From assembly GCA_005765155.1 (NCBI GenBank), contig VCCP01000004.1:868001-932000 (forward strand): 64,000 bases of DNA, in the 5' to 3' direction. Each line of letters starts with the position of its first letter. The first letter of the stretch is position 1. The stretch comes from Zelopaecilomyces penicillatus (taxonomy: Eukaryota; Ascomycota; Sordariomycetes; Hypocreales; Pseudodiploosporaceae). A program made the translations under genes and the position numbers. Positions 10,752-22,738 of the stretch are shown piece after piece. The notes below the pieces were generated by a model that was not told where the DNA came from, did no database searches, and saw nothing but the letters and a program-made list of their open reading frames with translations.

Positions 10752-12210
10752 ATGATCCAGGGTATCTTTTACGCCAGGTTCTTCCCGCAGGAGGGTATGT
10801 AGCCAGTTTGCGATGAGAATCACATCCATAGTTACAAGCTTCGTACAATGGCTGATAAACATCTCCATTTAAGGCCCTCAAATCGTTGCACAATCACCTC
10901 CAGGATGCATCACAGGCAGCGACTCATCCTCCTCCAACCCCAGCAGCAATACCGGCAGCAGCAACAACACCGCTACCCGCCCGCCTCTCATTGACTTCGA
11001 CGTCCTTCAAGAGTACATAATCCCTCGCCAACCCTTTTGCAACCGCTACGTCACCATCAACTCGCCCGACGGCAAATACAGCATCCTCGGGTTCCCTGTT
11101 GTCATTGCTCACACCAAGTACCAGCGCAATGAGTTCATGTTCAATTTCGGTCTGCTCGTGGAGGCGGATGTCGACCAGACCCCCTATGAGCGCGTCGTGA
11201 GGTGCCTCGCCTCAACGTTTGCTGAGATGGAGAAGCAAAATGAGTTTTTGAGCCTGAGTGAGTGCAAGACGCCTGGAGCGTCTGGAGCGGCTTGTGTGAG
11301 GCGGCCTATTGAGAGTCTTTTGGAGATTGTCAAAGAAGACTTGAACAACTATGGCGAATGCATGATTCCTGTTGGTAAGTTCTTCGAAGCGGAATGCCTT
11401 CATTCAGAGAGTTTGTGCTCGAAGTCGAACGGCTGATAGTAACCTCACCTATCAGACGAAGCAAACACCATTAACATGAAGCTCTTCCCGCATCATGCCG
11501 ACCCCCCCGTTGTTAGGGGCTGGCACGTTCCCGTTGCCAAGACCAAATTCTCTGAAATTATCGACCCGACCTGGGATCTCACTCTTCAAAAGGTAATCTC
11601 CAAAATTGACGGAGTCTCTGACGTCCGGCGCATTGCCCACGACGCCGCCGTCTCCCTCGACCTCGCCAAAACGGCCATCCGCCACCTGCTCTTCTACGAC
11701 ACCATCCTGCTCCTTGACATCTTCTTCTTCAGCTCATGCTACGCCCCGCGCCCTGGTATCCATGACTTTGTCCGCAACGTCGACGGCATGGTGGATGAGT
11801 GTGCGGGGTACGTCTCCCACGGCAGGGCGCGCGTGAGCAACTTTATGCTCATCAAACTCATGATGTCCTTCTCGCCGGGGAAGAGCATTAAAGAGTGGCT
11901 GCTGACACATCAGGAAGCCGGCTTCGAGGTAATGAACTATGTTGATGTCCGGCGCTTTGTGCAGTTTGGCGTCATCAAGGGCTGCCTCTACCGTGTGCAC
12001 AAATACGTTGTTTCTAAACAGTACCTGGCTTCGTTGGCGACTGGCCAAAGCCGTCCTGTTACAGGAGGAGATCCGCTGCAGAAATACACAGATGGATGCC
12101 ACCACTTTGACCAGATTATCACGGAGCAGAACCTGACGAATGACCAAGTTATGGAAAAGCTCAAGTCTCTGCCAGTTCCTAGAGGAGACCTTACTGTCTT
12201 TTACAGATAA
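10752..12210 (+). CDS. NPR2: Nitrogen permease regulator Npr2 (GATOR1/SEACIT subunit)
   Basis: Subunit, with Npr3 and Iml1/Depdc5, of the SEACIT/GATOR1 complex that restrains TORC1 at the vacuole during amino-acid shortage. Three exons: 10752-10794, 10874-11374, 11456-12210, 432 aa. The N-terminus MIQGIFYARFFPQEGP is the family's characteristic longin-type start; exon 1 would be missed by single-ORF reading because it is only 43 nt. Residues about 40-130 contain the FDVLQEYIIPRQPFCNRYVTI block and a FMFNFGLL strand, again typical. The C-terminal third carries winged-helix-like segments (VRRIAHDAAVSLDLAKTAIR). A Ser/Asn-rich insert follows the first strand. The gene converges with the mitochondrial TyrRS gene 211 bases downstream. 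Confidence 0.92.
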
Positions 12211-12421
12211 GCTTGCACCAATCAAAGGAATCGTTTTGCAGGACAGTTGATTAGATTATGTGTGTGCCAGTTCTAGGCTGACAATGAGACATCTATGGCA
12301 TCTTATCATACAGAAGGTTTTGAAGTAGTAGTACAGCTTGTAGTATGTAGTACATGGATAGGGGAAAGTGCTCGTCGAATACAATATTAAAAACATGCTT
12401 TGATGGCCGACCTTTTTCTTT

Positions 12422-14449
12422 TTACTCCCGAGATGTTGAGGAATCTTTCCTCTCCCTCGCGCGTTGTCGCAATTCTTGCTTGCTTGGCAGCTCAATATCA
12501 GGATTATTGGCCACCTTGAGAGGTTGGTCCTGGTGCTTCTCCTGAACCTCTTTCAGAATTTGAGAAGACGTCATCTCCTCACCCTTCTCCTGCGCATCTT
12601 GCTTCAGCTGCTGCTTCATACGCCTCACTACACCAGTGAAAGGCTGACCCGCCCAGATCTTGCCGCTGGCCACCCACTCCTCCTCGCTCACAAGCTCCAC
12701 AATGCGCACATTGTGCTTGCCCTTGCGCAGAATCAGGATCCGGTCGTCGATGAGGAACTTGGCCGTGTCTTCGGGGAACCACATCTTCATCGGCGTCCAG
12801 GACAAGTTGCCGGGGACGAGACCACGAGACTGGCCGGGTTGGGCGGCGACGTATGCGCCTTGTTGGGATACGAGACGTTGTCCATCACTGGCGCTGCTGG
12901 CCAGGCCCGTAGCGAACAGAAGCTTTGCGGGCGAGAGCTTCATGACGGAGCGAGGGAGTTGCATATCGCTGCGGGGCGCGTTGTTGGGCGTGATGATACC
13001 GCTCTCCTTGCTGGGTTCCTTGATGATGTTCGGCAACTGACCGCCAAATCGGAACTGATGCTGCTGAGCTTCTTGCAGTGCCTTCTCAGAGCCATGCACC
13101 AGGGAAATAACATCAAATGCAAGCGCATGCTGCGCAACCCTTTTTGAAGGGTCAGCGGCATGCTGGGTCATCACCTCCTGGATCTTGCTGAGCGGCATGA
13201 AAGTGAACAGCTTCAGTAACCGCTCAACTTCCTCGTCGGGTCGTCGCATAAAGTAGCCATAGAGGTCAAAAGCAGACGTCTTGAACTCATCAAGCCAAAT
13301 CGCGTTACCAGTAGTCTTGCCAAATTTGACACCAGCAGAGTCCGTCAGCAGGGGAACCGTAAAGCCCATCGGCTCATGCTGCCACCCAGTAGGCATTCTC
13401 GCGTGTGGCGCCTCTTCGCTCTCCCGAATGGTCTTGAGCGCATCGATGCCTGCCACAATGTTGCCAAACTGATCTGAGCCGCCGATCTGCATTTGGATGC
13501 CCAGTTTGTTATACATGTGCCAAAAGTCCCAGCCTTGAAACAAAGGATACATGAATTCGCCAAGAGACATGCCGTCACCCTCGGTCATTTTTCGCTTGAC
13601 ACTATAGGACATGGAATTAGCGACTACAGGCAGAGTCTTTGAGTGCGTAGGTAGAGACAAGTTCACTTACGTATCGCGGCCGAGCATTGGCCCGATTCTA
13701 GCATGCCTCGCCAGTCTTTTCGTAAAGTCGTACATGGTCAAGCCTTGCAACCACATGCTATTGTTTAACAGATGGTGCTTTGCGGCCCAGTCTTTCTCGT
13801 ACCCGTACTTGTCTCTGAGAGCAGCGACATTGCGCCATAGTCTTGTGAGTTGATAGTGTATTTTCGTGATGTTTTTAGAAATCTCCGAGTTGGATATTAT
13901 GTCGCGGCTCTCCAAGCGCCCTGTGGGGTCTCCAATTCGTGCTGTGGCACCACCAAGAAGTGTTACGGCCGGATGACCATGAAACCACATCCAAAACAAA
14001 GGCATGAAGGGCAGAAGATGCCCTAAGTGCATGGAATCTGCCGTGGGATCAACGCCGACATAGGCGCCTATTCGCTTGGTTCGCATCACCTCTTTAATCC
14101 TCTCAGTGTTGCTATATTCGCAAGTTAGATCCCAATGGGCCAGTAAATCAAACGAGCACGAAGTCTCAAGCATATTCCACCGGCAAACGAAAACTCACCC
14201 AGCAACATCTTTGATGTATCCTCGCTCCTCGAGTATATCCCACGGGTGACGTAGCTCTCCGTTGTGGATCTTCTGTGCCCTCTGTTCCCATCGTTCCTCT
14301 CCCTCAGCAACCTTTCTCAAATGCGTTTGCGCAACACCTCGTGCCCTGTGCAACTCGCAGAGAGACCAGGAAGATTGCCTTGTGACATGTCGTGGGCTGG
14401 CGCATGGTCGTGATGCGGAGAGAGTCGAGATCGTAATTCGTAGCGTCAT
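12422..14449 (-). CDS. Mitochondrial tyrosyl-tRNA synthetase (CYT-18 type)
   Basis: Class I aminoacyl-tRNA synthetase that charges mitochondrial tRNA-Tyr. Three exons: 14449-14199, 14111-13671, 13601-12422, giving 623 aa with all phases consistent. The HIGH-type signature is DPTADSMHLGHLLP and the KMSKS-equivalent is VKFGKTTGNAIW; the tyrosine pocket segment IGGSDQFGNI is present. A basic, Ser/Arg-rich N-terminus suits a mitochondrial presequence. Between the presequence and the catalytic core sits a helical stretch (RWEQRAQKIHNGE... DILEERGYIKDVAG) resembling the N-terminal extension of Neurospora CYT-18, which also splices group I introns. An S4-like RNA-binding region lies near residues 470-545 and a charged tail ends the protein. 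The synthetase call is secure; a splicing role is inference. Confidence 0.93.
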
Positions 14450-15569
14450 GATGTAGAGTTTTTGAACCCCCTAGTTGGGGTAACTGTCACAGAAATTGAG
14501 ACTGCAATACAACTTCCGAGGTTTGACGAGGCAAATCAATATCTCGTTATCGGATGCAATTGGTCTAGATGGGCGTCGACGCAGCCGGCTTCATCATCAG
14601 CATGAGCTCCGTATGTACGCACACCTTCAAACAAAAGCTCCTAGAAATTTCACTGACAGCCTGTGACAAAACGTCAATCTTGAAAAGTCGACCAATCAGG
14701 GACCCTTGAGGACCACATGGCCGGGGATGCTGTTGTTCCGGCGGATGGTAAGCCAATCAGGTAGCAAGGGCGGTTACAGAACCAATGACATGTTGATCAA
14801 TCCAGCGATGAAATCAGCACAACAGATCACTTATAACCAACATAATAGAACAGTAAAATGCTTTTCATGGAATGTGTATTCTGATTAAATTTTTGCTGTT
14901 TTTAGTTATTCATATTTCTGTGATAATTGTTAATAGCCGTTTTGTGCAGGTGATAGTTTAGCCAAGGTGTCGAGCCATGCCAGCACTTAATCTAGTGATG
15001 TTGTCAAAAACCAGTCCTTGGAGACGACAAGGCACTTCGTAATAATATAATAAAATAGTCAAATAGGGAATTATTAGAAACTAAACCCAAAACAAGTATG
15101 ATATTTGTCTTTCCTATTTAGGTAATTGAATAGATTAGCATACGTCTTCTCTGTTGGCTTAAGTTTCATGGTTTGGTTTATGCAGAATTGAACATAGGGT
15201 AGCAAGGCGTGTCAGTCACTGAGGTAAGTAGATAAGGTTACAAAACAGCTTAATTAATGCTCTTCTCCGGAAATGAGGGTATATTTTGAGTCAACTTGTT
15301 CAACATGTCTGATCTTATCTCACATGAAGCTGTCCCTCATGGCATTCACGAATCTCTGTTGTCAACAATCGCAACTACAGCAGCCGCATTCAACACCGGC
15401 AAGCGAGGCGTTATAAGCAGGTAATCATGAGACTTGCGTGTTGGTTTAACAAGGAAGCTATGCATACCAGCATATCTTATAAATAGATACCTCGAAAAAG
15501 ATGATGGAACAATGTGGATGCCTATATTTACAAAACTCTTTTCTTCATAATCAGCCCCCCACACTCATC
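14450..15569. other. Intergenic region upstream of mitochondrial TyrRS
   Basis: 1.1 kb, AT-rich from about 14800 onward. It contains the TyrRS promoter at its left end and the 3' UTR of the next minus-strand gene at its right end. No gene, tRNA or repeat recognised. Confidence 0.45.
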
Positions 15570-16972
15570 TCAACCGTCACCGGCAGGCCGCTGCTTTCGC
15601 TGCAGTAAATGCTTGAGCCCAGTTTGGATACCCATAAACTTGGCCTGCTTTGGATCGTACCACCCAACTACATAGATGGCCAGGACCGCTGCATTACCCT
15701 GAAGCTCAACTAAACCATCTACTCGAATACAGCCCCGAGTTGGATGTTGTCGCGCTGGCTGCCATGTTTTGGCAAATGTGAGTGATGCTGCCTTGAGCGC
15801 TGCCTGGATGCGCGGATCGACCTGACTTTCTCCGCCTGGCGGTGCGCCGAAAAGGTCTCCGTTTCCAATCTGAATGGGGAACTGAGGCTTATCTGGCTGT
15901 GATGGTGCCTTGACAGCTTGTTTTCCGGCAGATCCGAAAGCACCTTGTTCTTTCATGTGATTTATGGCAGCAGTTTGCCAGGCGTTGTTGTCAGGAGGGT
16001 CGGAGTTAAAACCCAAAGCTTTGACAATATCTTGTGCCGTCTGCTTGGCTAAAAAGTTAAAAAATGTCCAAACTGTTAGAGCCACGGCCTTGGGATATAG
16101 GGCCATATTTAGGTGGCTTGCAACCATTGAATCCATCGGTCGGTCTCCCCAGAAAAGACCATCATCATCAAGAATAAACCTAGGTACACATTAGCCTACT
16201 TTTCATCGAAACCAAGATGCCTTTGTGACTTACCCTGAAACATAATGTTTTGGCGGTGGTGCAGGTGGGTATATGATGTCTAGCCAGAGTTTCTTGATTT
16301 TGATGTCTTTGCCTCCAAGAAGTTTGACATATGCCGGATTATTTTCCACGCTTCTTCGAATAGTTTCGGCAAGACCAACTAAATCGGCCTTTATTAGTAA
16401 CATCATGGGTTGAACGGAAATATCCGAGCTCACATCTGATATCCTTCTGGAGTTGTTGATCCTTATTGACAGCAACAAAAGTTACCCATTCGGGATCCGA
16501 GCCCTTATACGGCGGCTGCTTGACTTCCTTGGTTGTAAATGGAAAAGGAAGAAACAAGATCGGCACGCCCTCCTCTGCCATATTTTCCACTTCCTGCTTT
16601 TCCTTCTCCGACAAAGCTTCCCATTCGTGGTCTGCCCAGTCGAGGAGGGGATCAAAGACTATTGTCGCAAATATTTGCCAGCAGGCATACATGGTAAATA
16701 TGGTGAAGAGCCCTCGCCTGTTATATGTGTTAGACCTTGCACTACAAGCCGATGCAGAATACATACCCAAGTCTGCGCCTGAGGAGACCCGGTCTTGAAG
16801 GGGCGGCGCTTGGTTTCGGAAAGTACACGGGAAGACCCTCGGGTACCGGTTTCCTGCGCCATGGTATGAAGGAAATGTGTCGTCTTATCGCGGGAACATT
16901 ATGCCTGTAGATTTGCGGCTTCGCAATAGAAGCGAAGGTGGCGCGCCGCAAAGCGCCCATGCCATTCAGCAT
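15570..16972 (-). CDS. Predicted mitochondrial membrane protein, family not recognised
   Basis: Four exons: 16972-16767, 16717-16434, 16378-16234, 16179-15570, giving 414 aa; all junctions are in phase and use GT-AG. The first 55 residues are rich in Arg, Ala and Ser without acidic residues (MLNGMGALRRATFASIAKPQ), a classic mitochondrial presequence. A hydrophobic segment follows at about 75-95 (FTIFTMYACWQIFATIVF), then a soluble acidic/charged region (EALSEKEKQEVENMAEEG). A second amphipathic-hydrophobic stretch (MALYPKAVALTVWTFFNFLA) lies near the middle. The C-terminal 120 residues look like a small soluble domain with strands (RGCIRVDGLVELQGNAAVLA). I do not recognise the family; an inner-membrane protein is the best inference. 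It is divergent from the Vps3844-domain gene. Confidence 0.72.
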
Positions 16973-17366
16973 TCCGTCGCTGTGTTAGATGATGCTACCG
17001 CGGGATTGCTGATTAACGAGGTGTCGCCAAAGGAAATTTTGTCAGAGCGGAAACGGCATATTGTCGCTACCACAAAGTCGGAGGCAAATCGTACAAATTC
17101 AAAAGACTGGAAGAAGCAACCAAGATTGGAGGAATTATTCGTCAAAGTGACGCCTTCAGCACCATGTGAGCGTTGTGGCGTTGGTGCAGCCTAGGTAAGC
17201 AGGCGCACTGTGCGTATCGGAGTATTCCCCCGCCGATGTTCCGACGCCTCAGCAACGTCCTCAATCGAGTCCAGTTGCCTAGTTCAAGTACGTACGCCTA
17301 GCTGGAGACGTTGCAAGCTCGTCAGCGCGCCAACATCTCATCAAAGCTTCACAGACCGAAAACAAT
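16973..17366. promoter_or_regulatory. Bidirectional promoter region
   Basis: 394 bases between the divergent starts of the mitochondrial membrane protein and the Vps3844-domain gene; it must contain both promoters. No clear TATA box or factor site can be assigned by eye. Confidence 0.4.
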
Positions 17367-18567
17367 ATGAAGCTCTACGTCGGGCTTGCAGCGGCGCTCG
17401 CCAGCTGTGCTGTAGCAGCACAGCCAGCTGCCGACGTGTTTATCCTACCGACGCGCGAATCCACGATGACGCCATCTATCTCAAAAAGCATCGCCCGATT
17501 GATCCTCCTCCAGCGTCTTGCACCTGCTGGAAACGGCCCATCTGTCAATGAAATACCAGATGGCGTTGACATCGATGAAGTTGTGTCGCTGATGAACGAA
17601 TTCTCAAAGACCTCGGTACCGCTGTTTGGCGATGCTCGACAACCCGAGGAACCCAGCCAACTTTTGATCATGCTGGAGGGGATGTCAGAACAAAACATCA
17701 AAGACACTGGCAGCGCCTTCAAGATCAGGCCTGCTTTTACCATTTCAAACCCACCTGCTGCCAGTGCTCACGAGAAGCTGATCAAATACGATCTTTACAA
17801 TATTGGGGTTACGAAGCAGCACAACTGCTCTCTGGAACAGGTCACCAACCCCTTTGAGAAACAGTGTTGGACCGGAAAGTCCACCGTTGCCAAATTTAAT
17901 ATTGCCAAGGTATGAACAGGGCGATCTGGCAGTATGATAGGGCACGCTGACTTGTTAATAGAACCCCGATGTCCTGGCCGATCTGATCCACAAGCTGCCT
18001 AGCCTTGCTTCTCTTGCCAAGGCCGGCGAAATGGAGACGGCAATTATCCTTCTTCCTGCAATCAGCGAGAGCGCAAGCTCAAGGAAATGGTCAGACAAGG
18101 TTGAACGCCTCCGTCGCGACATAAACGAGCAAGTGATTAGTTCCTTTGGCACAACCGCTGATTTTGTTGAGCCAACTCCACCTGTGTCCGAGGAAAACGT
18201 CGTCAAGCCACCCAAGGGTCGTATTCCATCTTGTTTCACTTCTGTTGAGAGTTGCGTCTCCGGCACAAACAACTGCTCTCACCAGGGCGAGTGCGTCGAC
18301 CGATTCGGTGGAGCGAAGGGTAAAACGGTCAAGGAGGCCTGTTTTGTTTGCCACTGTTTAAGTACGAGGCACGGCAAGTCGAACAGTCTGACGCATTGGG
18401 CGGGACCAACATGTGCAAAGAAGGACATCAGTGTGCCGTTCTGGCTCTTTGCCGGCACCACACTAGCCTTGATCGGCATTGTCTCCTTGGCTATCTCCTC
18501 ACTCTACAGCATAGGAGACGAGAAGCTTCCTGGCGTTATTGGTGCTGGAGTGTCCAAGTCTAAATGA
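17367..18567 (+). CDS. Vps3844/DUF3844-domain membrane protein
   Basis: Type I membrane protein of the fungal Vps3844 (formerly DUF3844) family, linked by its family name to vacuolar sorting and expected in the secretory pathway. Two exons: 17367-17909 and 17962-18567, 382 aa. It starts with a signal peptide (MKLYVGLAAALASCAVAA), has a long luminal region, and then the Cys-rich C-terminal domain: CFTSVESCVSGTNNCSHQGEC and a second group of cysteines, resembling an EGF-like module. One transmembrane helix (FWLFAGTTLALIGIVSLAIS) precedes a short cytosolic tail that begins with SLYSIGDEKLPGVIG, a well-conserved ending in this family. Domain assignment is strong; biochemical role is unknown. Confidence 0.87.
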
Positions 18568-19919
18568 AGCGGCAGGGTACGCACGACGATCTTGGCGTCG
18601 AATGCTCTAGACGATATGTAGGGGAGATGCAATACGGGACGCCACGGGTCTGGAGTGGTGGCCCTGGCAATGGCGCGTGGAGGTTGTGCAACTTGTGCTG
18701 ACGTAGGCCCGAGGGTAGATGTTGGCTGCTGACATTGGATCTGGGTGTCTCAAAAAGTAAAACACCACCGCTGTAAAACACTCAAAAAAACACCCCAAAA
18801 AAAACACTACACCTCAAGGTGAAGCATGTAATACTACAAACCCATGTATGGATAGGTTGTTTGAGTTGTGGCTGAGGCCACAACGTGGCTATCTGTAGTT
18901 AGTTTGACGGAGTGCCTGTGCGTTCTGGAAGGCTCTGGAGAGCCGAGGCAGAGTGGGGTGGGCTGGTGGTGATTGTTAATGTTTTCGGCTCGGTATCTAG
19001 TAAATTCAAATCAATCAATGCAGGCTGACTAGGGGTCTATTTTTCTGGCTCCTGATTTGATTTTTTCGGAGTGTGCTCCGTTCTCGGGCGAAAACTCGCA
19101 GCGAAGGCCCGAGATCGAGTGATGCGTGATGATGGTGAACTTGTGATGGGCTGTGTTGGTGCTTCGTAATTACCTTGGTTGGTCAGAATCCATGGATGGA
19201 CGGCGAAGGATGATGCGAAGCAGCCGATCGAAAGATGGCCCAACCTGCAGGTGGGTTTTCCTCACCTCCAGTCTCAGTGCTGCCGGCCCCCGGAGCCACA
19301 GCTGGCGTCCTGGAGCGTGCCCTAATTACAGCGTCCAGTAGCAGTACGTGCCCTGGACGGCTGCCCGTACTACCTGCTCCACGCATCGAAGCCGTCTGAC
19401 CCCTACAATGTCGTACAAGCCAGCCCAGTGGTCCAGTCCAGCGATCCCCTGGATTCATGCCCGGGCGTGCAACCCACAAGGCTGATAATCACTGCCTGAC
19501 AGCCGGTGGTGACGGAATGGCATCATTCAGCATTGCCATGCCTGCGGCCGGCAAGTTTGATTATTCTCCGGCTCTTTAGCGTGGCCTCGGAACACGGTAG
19601 GGTCTGGGCCAATCATGCCGTCGGTGCTACCGGAGCGGCCCCATACCGAGGGGTGAAGCGGAGTTTTCCATAAAGGCCGGTCCAGAGCCAAGGTTCCCAA
19701 GTATAGGCGTTTTGTGGCTGGAGGCTGGCCTGCAAGTTTGGGTCTTCAAATGTCTCTAAAGCAAACAGAAACCGCAGCCCTCTGAACACCTCAGAATTTG
19801 TGTAATAAAACAAGCCCGCCGGACTTGATTGTTTCCCTCCGCTCCCCCCTTGATGGCTGGAAATGCCCCTGCTGTGGAGGGTTCCTCATGCGTGACAAGC
19901 AGCACATTGATCCTTCAGC
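18568..19919. other. Intergenic region upstream of Zn2Cys6 regulator
   Basis: 1.35 kb with an A-rich run at about 18780-18815 (AAAAAAACACCCC type) and no supportable ORF. It should contain the 3' UTR of the Vps3844-domain gene and the promoter and leader of the regulator; the long upstream region is usual for fungal transcription-factor genes. Confidence 0.45.
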
Positions 19920-22738
19920 ATGATTGATAGCCAGTCGACACCACCCAAGGCTGAGAGACCCAAGCTGCCAACAGCTAAATGGGGGGCTGCATGTGCAGCT
20001 TGCGCAACCGCCAAAGCAAAATGCATCCGATCCAATGAAACGCCTGGGACCAAATGCGACAGGTGAGCAAGTTCGGACGAAACCAAACAACAAAATAGAG
20101 TTTTTTGATCTCGAAGAGTTGTCTTTGATTCTTTTTCACCACCCGCTATACACGGCGCATGATATGGGAGAGATCCACACCGAAACTTGGGTAGACTAAC
20201 AGTATGGCTTCGTGACAGATGTGAGAGATTGTTGAAAGACTGTACAGATCAGGTACACCGACCACGGAAAAAGAGACAGACGAAACCCTCGTGAGTCAAC
20301 CTGTTTTCTTTCGTTTTAATCTGAGTTTGACTCTCCCTCGTCTCTCTGTCTTGTTAATATCCTTTGCACACCGGGTATAAGTGGAAGAAAAGTGGAACTC
20401 CCAGTTTTATAACCCTTGACTCGCATCTGTCCAAGAAAGGTTGGCAAGTGCAACCTGGCAACTACCTTCATTTCTTCAATGTTCGCATGCTTTGATTTTT
20501 TGGAAAATCACCATTCTCCTGAACTTTGCACTTCCTAACACATGAAAACAGTCGAACGGCGCAAATTGAACAGAGACTCAACGGCCTCGTCAGCCTCCTG
20601 AAATCCACAGGAGAGTATTCTGAGATACATCATGGAGAATCGTCTCACACCGGCGCCAGCCATCCTCACTCTCTGCCATATGCGAGCGAGCACAACCAGT
20701 TTGCTAGCACGATAGGCTCAGATTCCAGTGATCCCGGCTCATGGAGTATCGATCCGAGATACAACTCCCTCGCCCCCAAAGCATGCCTCTGCCACCCTGG
20801 GAATTTGGAGTCTGCGCCTCCACCAGATCCCGACGATGCGATGCTTGATTTCTACCGACAGACGATACAGACTGTCCATCCATTCGTCGTTATCCCCCCT
20901 CATGTCACTGCCGGGGCCCTCCAGGCAGAAAGGCCATTTCTGATGGCAGCCATTAGGATGGTTTGCTCCTTCCGCAGCCTTCGGTCGATGAGGGCACAGA
21001 TGTATCATCTGATGAACCACGTGGCCGACCATATGCTGATCCGCTCCGAAAAATCTCTGGAGTTGTTACTGGGCATCATCGTCATGTTGGGCTATCAGCA
21101 ATACCATTGCTATCAGCACGGGCAGCTGAACAATCTCATTGCCCTGGCAGTAACTCTAGTTGGTGACCTGGCTTTGAACAGACCTCCTGGACATTATGAA
21201 AGAACATCTCTGTTAGTTGCTCAGCCTCCTGAGACAGCTTGCCGGACAAACGAAGAGCGCCGAGCACTTGCTGGTGCCTGGTACTGGGCTTCGGTGTAAG
21301 CTATTCTCTCCCATCTTTTAAACAGGTATTAAGCTTTTGATTTTGAAACTAATACATCACCAGAATATCTATGAATTTCGGAAGGATCGAGCCAATGAGA
21401 TACAACCGATATGTTCAAGACTGTATTCGACATCTCGAGGCGCGCAGAGAGTGCGAGACCGATACTACGCTCTCAGCAATTGTCCGCATACAACGATTAT
21501 CAGAGCGGATCACTGATTTCAACTCAAAGGACAAAGCAAGCGACATGAGTTGTATGCCTACTTCTTCCAACTCGGCTTATCTCGGGGCTTTTCAAAGCGA
21601 ACTAGAGAGTCTTTCCACAAGTCTCCCTCCACATTTACAAATGGACAGTAAGTGACATCTTTTTCTTCACACCAGATTCTTGATATCTGGCCAGTCCTCT
21701 AACAGCTAGATAGAGCCAATTCAGTTGTTTCTTAGTACCGCCAGACTTCGTTTATTCGAACCACCAGCAGTTGATTCTGCACTAGTTAATTCAATCTCCG
21801 AATCCCTTACTTTGCGATCTATTGGAGCAGGCTCGCCGCTTGATAAAGTATACCAATCAAGTGCGGCTCTCACGGCCTGGTTCAATGCCTGGCTGAACGT
21901 TCCCGTGCCCTCGTACTATTACCAAACTACGGCTGTTGGTTCCCATTTGGTCTATGCTCTCACAATGCTGGGGCGCTGGGCGAAGCTCGTCACTCCAAGA
22001 TTCGAAGGAAACACACCAATGTCCCAAGACGAAAGCACTGATACTTCAAGTGTGTCACTATACGACTCAGATATCGCCCAATCGCAGTGCGAGACTGGGC
22101 CAGGCTCGAGCAGGGTTTCGACTCCCTTATCCACCCATCATGAGCCGCTTGGGGGCCGTGGCCCTCCACCTCGAAGCTATGCACCTGACTCGGACCCCGA
22201 TTTGCCAACAGCAGTGGCGGCATTGAGGGCGCAACTACAAACACAGCCCGGACTGGTTGTCAATATCCCAGAAATACTTTCAGCTCTCTGCAATCGCTTT
22301 GAGCAGGCCAACGCCACCTTTCAGACCTGCTCTGCAGACCCAGAACGAATGCACAATAACCTTTGGCTCTCTACGGCACTCAAGATTCGCATAACGCGCG
22401 CCAAGCTAGAAAGATGGGCGGAGCTGGTATCTGCTGGGACTGATGCTCTCAATCTCGATGGCGATGATGTGGAGGGGCTGAAGATGCAAGAATGGTTTGG
22501 ATCAATGCCCCACCTCACGGAACCGGGCCTGCATCACCATCACCACATGGGATTCCCTGATGATGGTACTACTCTGGTGCAGGATCCGCTACAGCCGGAA
22601 CCCCACTTACAAAACGCTGGGCCCAGCACCCCTTGGACCAGCGAGCTGCTAGCTGGCATAGATCCTGATATTTGGTTTGATGGAAACTTGGACTGGGGCT
22701 CGGTCATCATGAACTCGATGGGTTCAGTTGAGCGATAA
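19920..22738 (+). CDS. Zn2Cys6 transcription factor
   Basis: Nuclear DNA-binding regulator. Five exons: 19920-20062, 20219-20290, 20552-21295, 21364-21647, 21714-22738, giving 755 aa. The binuclear zinc cluster is split by intron 1: C-x2-C-x6-C in exon 1 (CAACATAKAKC), then C-x2-C-x6-C (CDRCERLLKDC) across the junction, with 10 residues between the third and fourth cysteines. A basic linker (RPRKKRQTKPS) and a short leucine-containing helix (AQIEQRLNGLVSLLKS) follow, the usual linker plus dimerisation element. The rest resembles the helical middle-homology region; the C-terminus is acidic and aromatic (GIDPDIWFDGNLDWGSVIM), a plausible activation domain. The zinc cluster plus linker resembles the War1/Leu3-like group, but targets are unknown. 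Confidence 0.87.
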
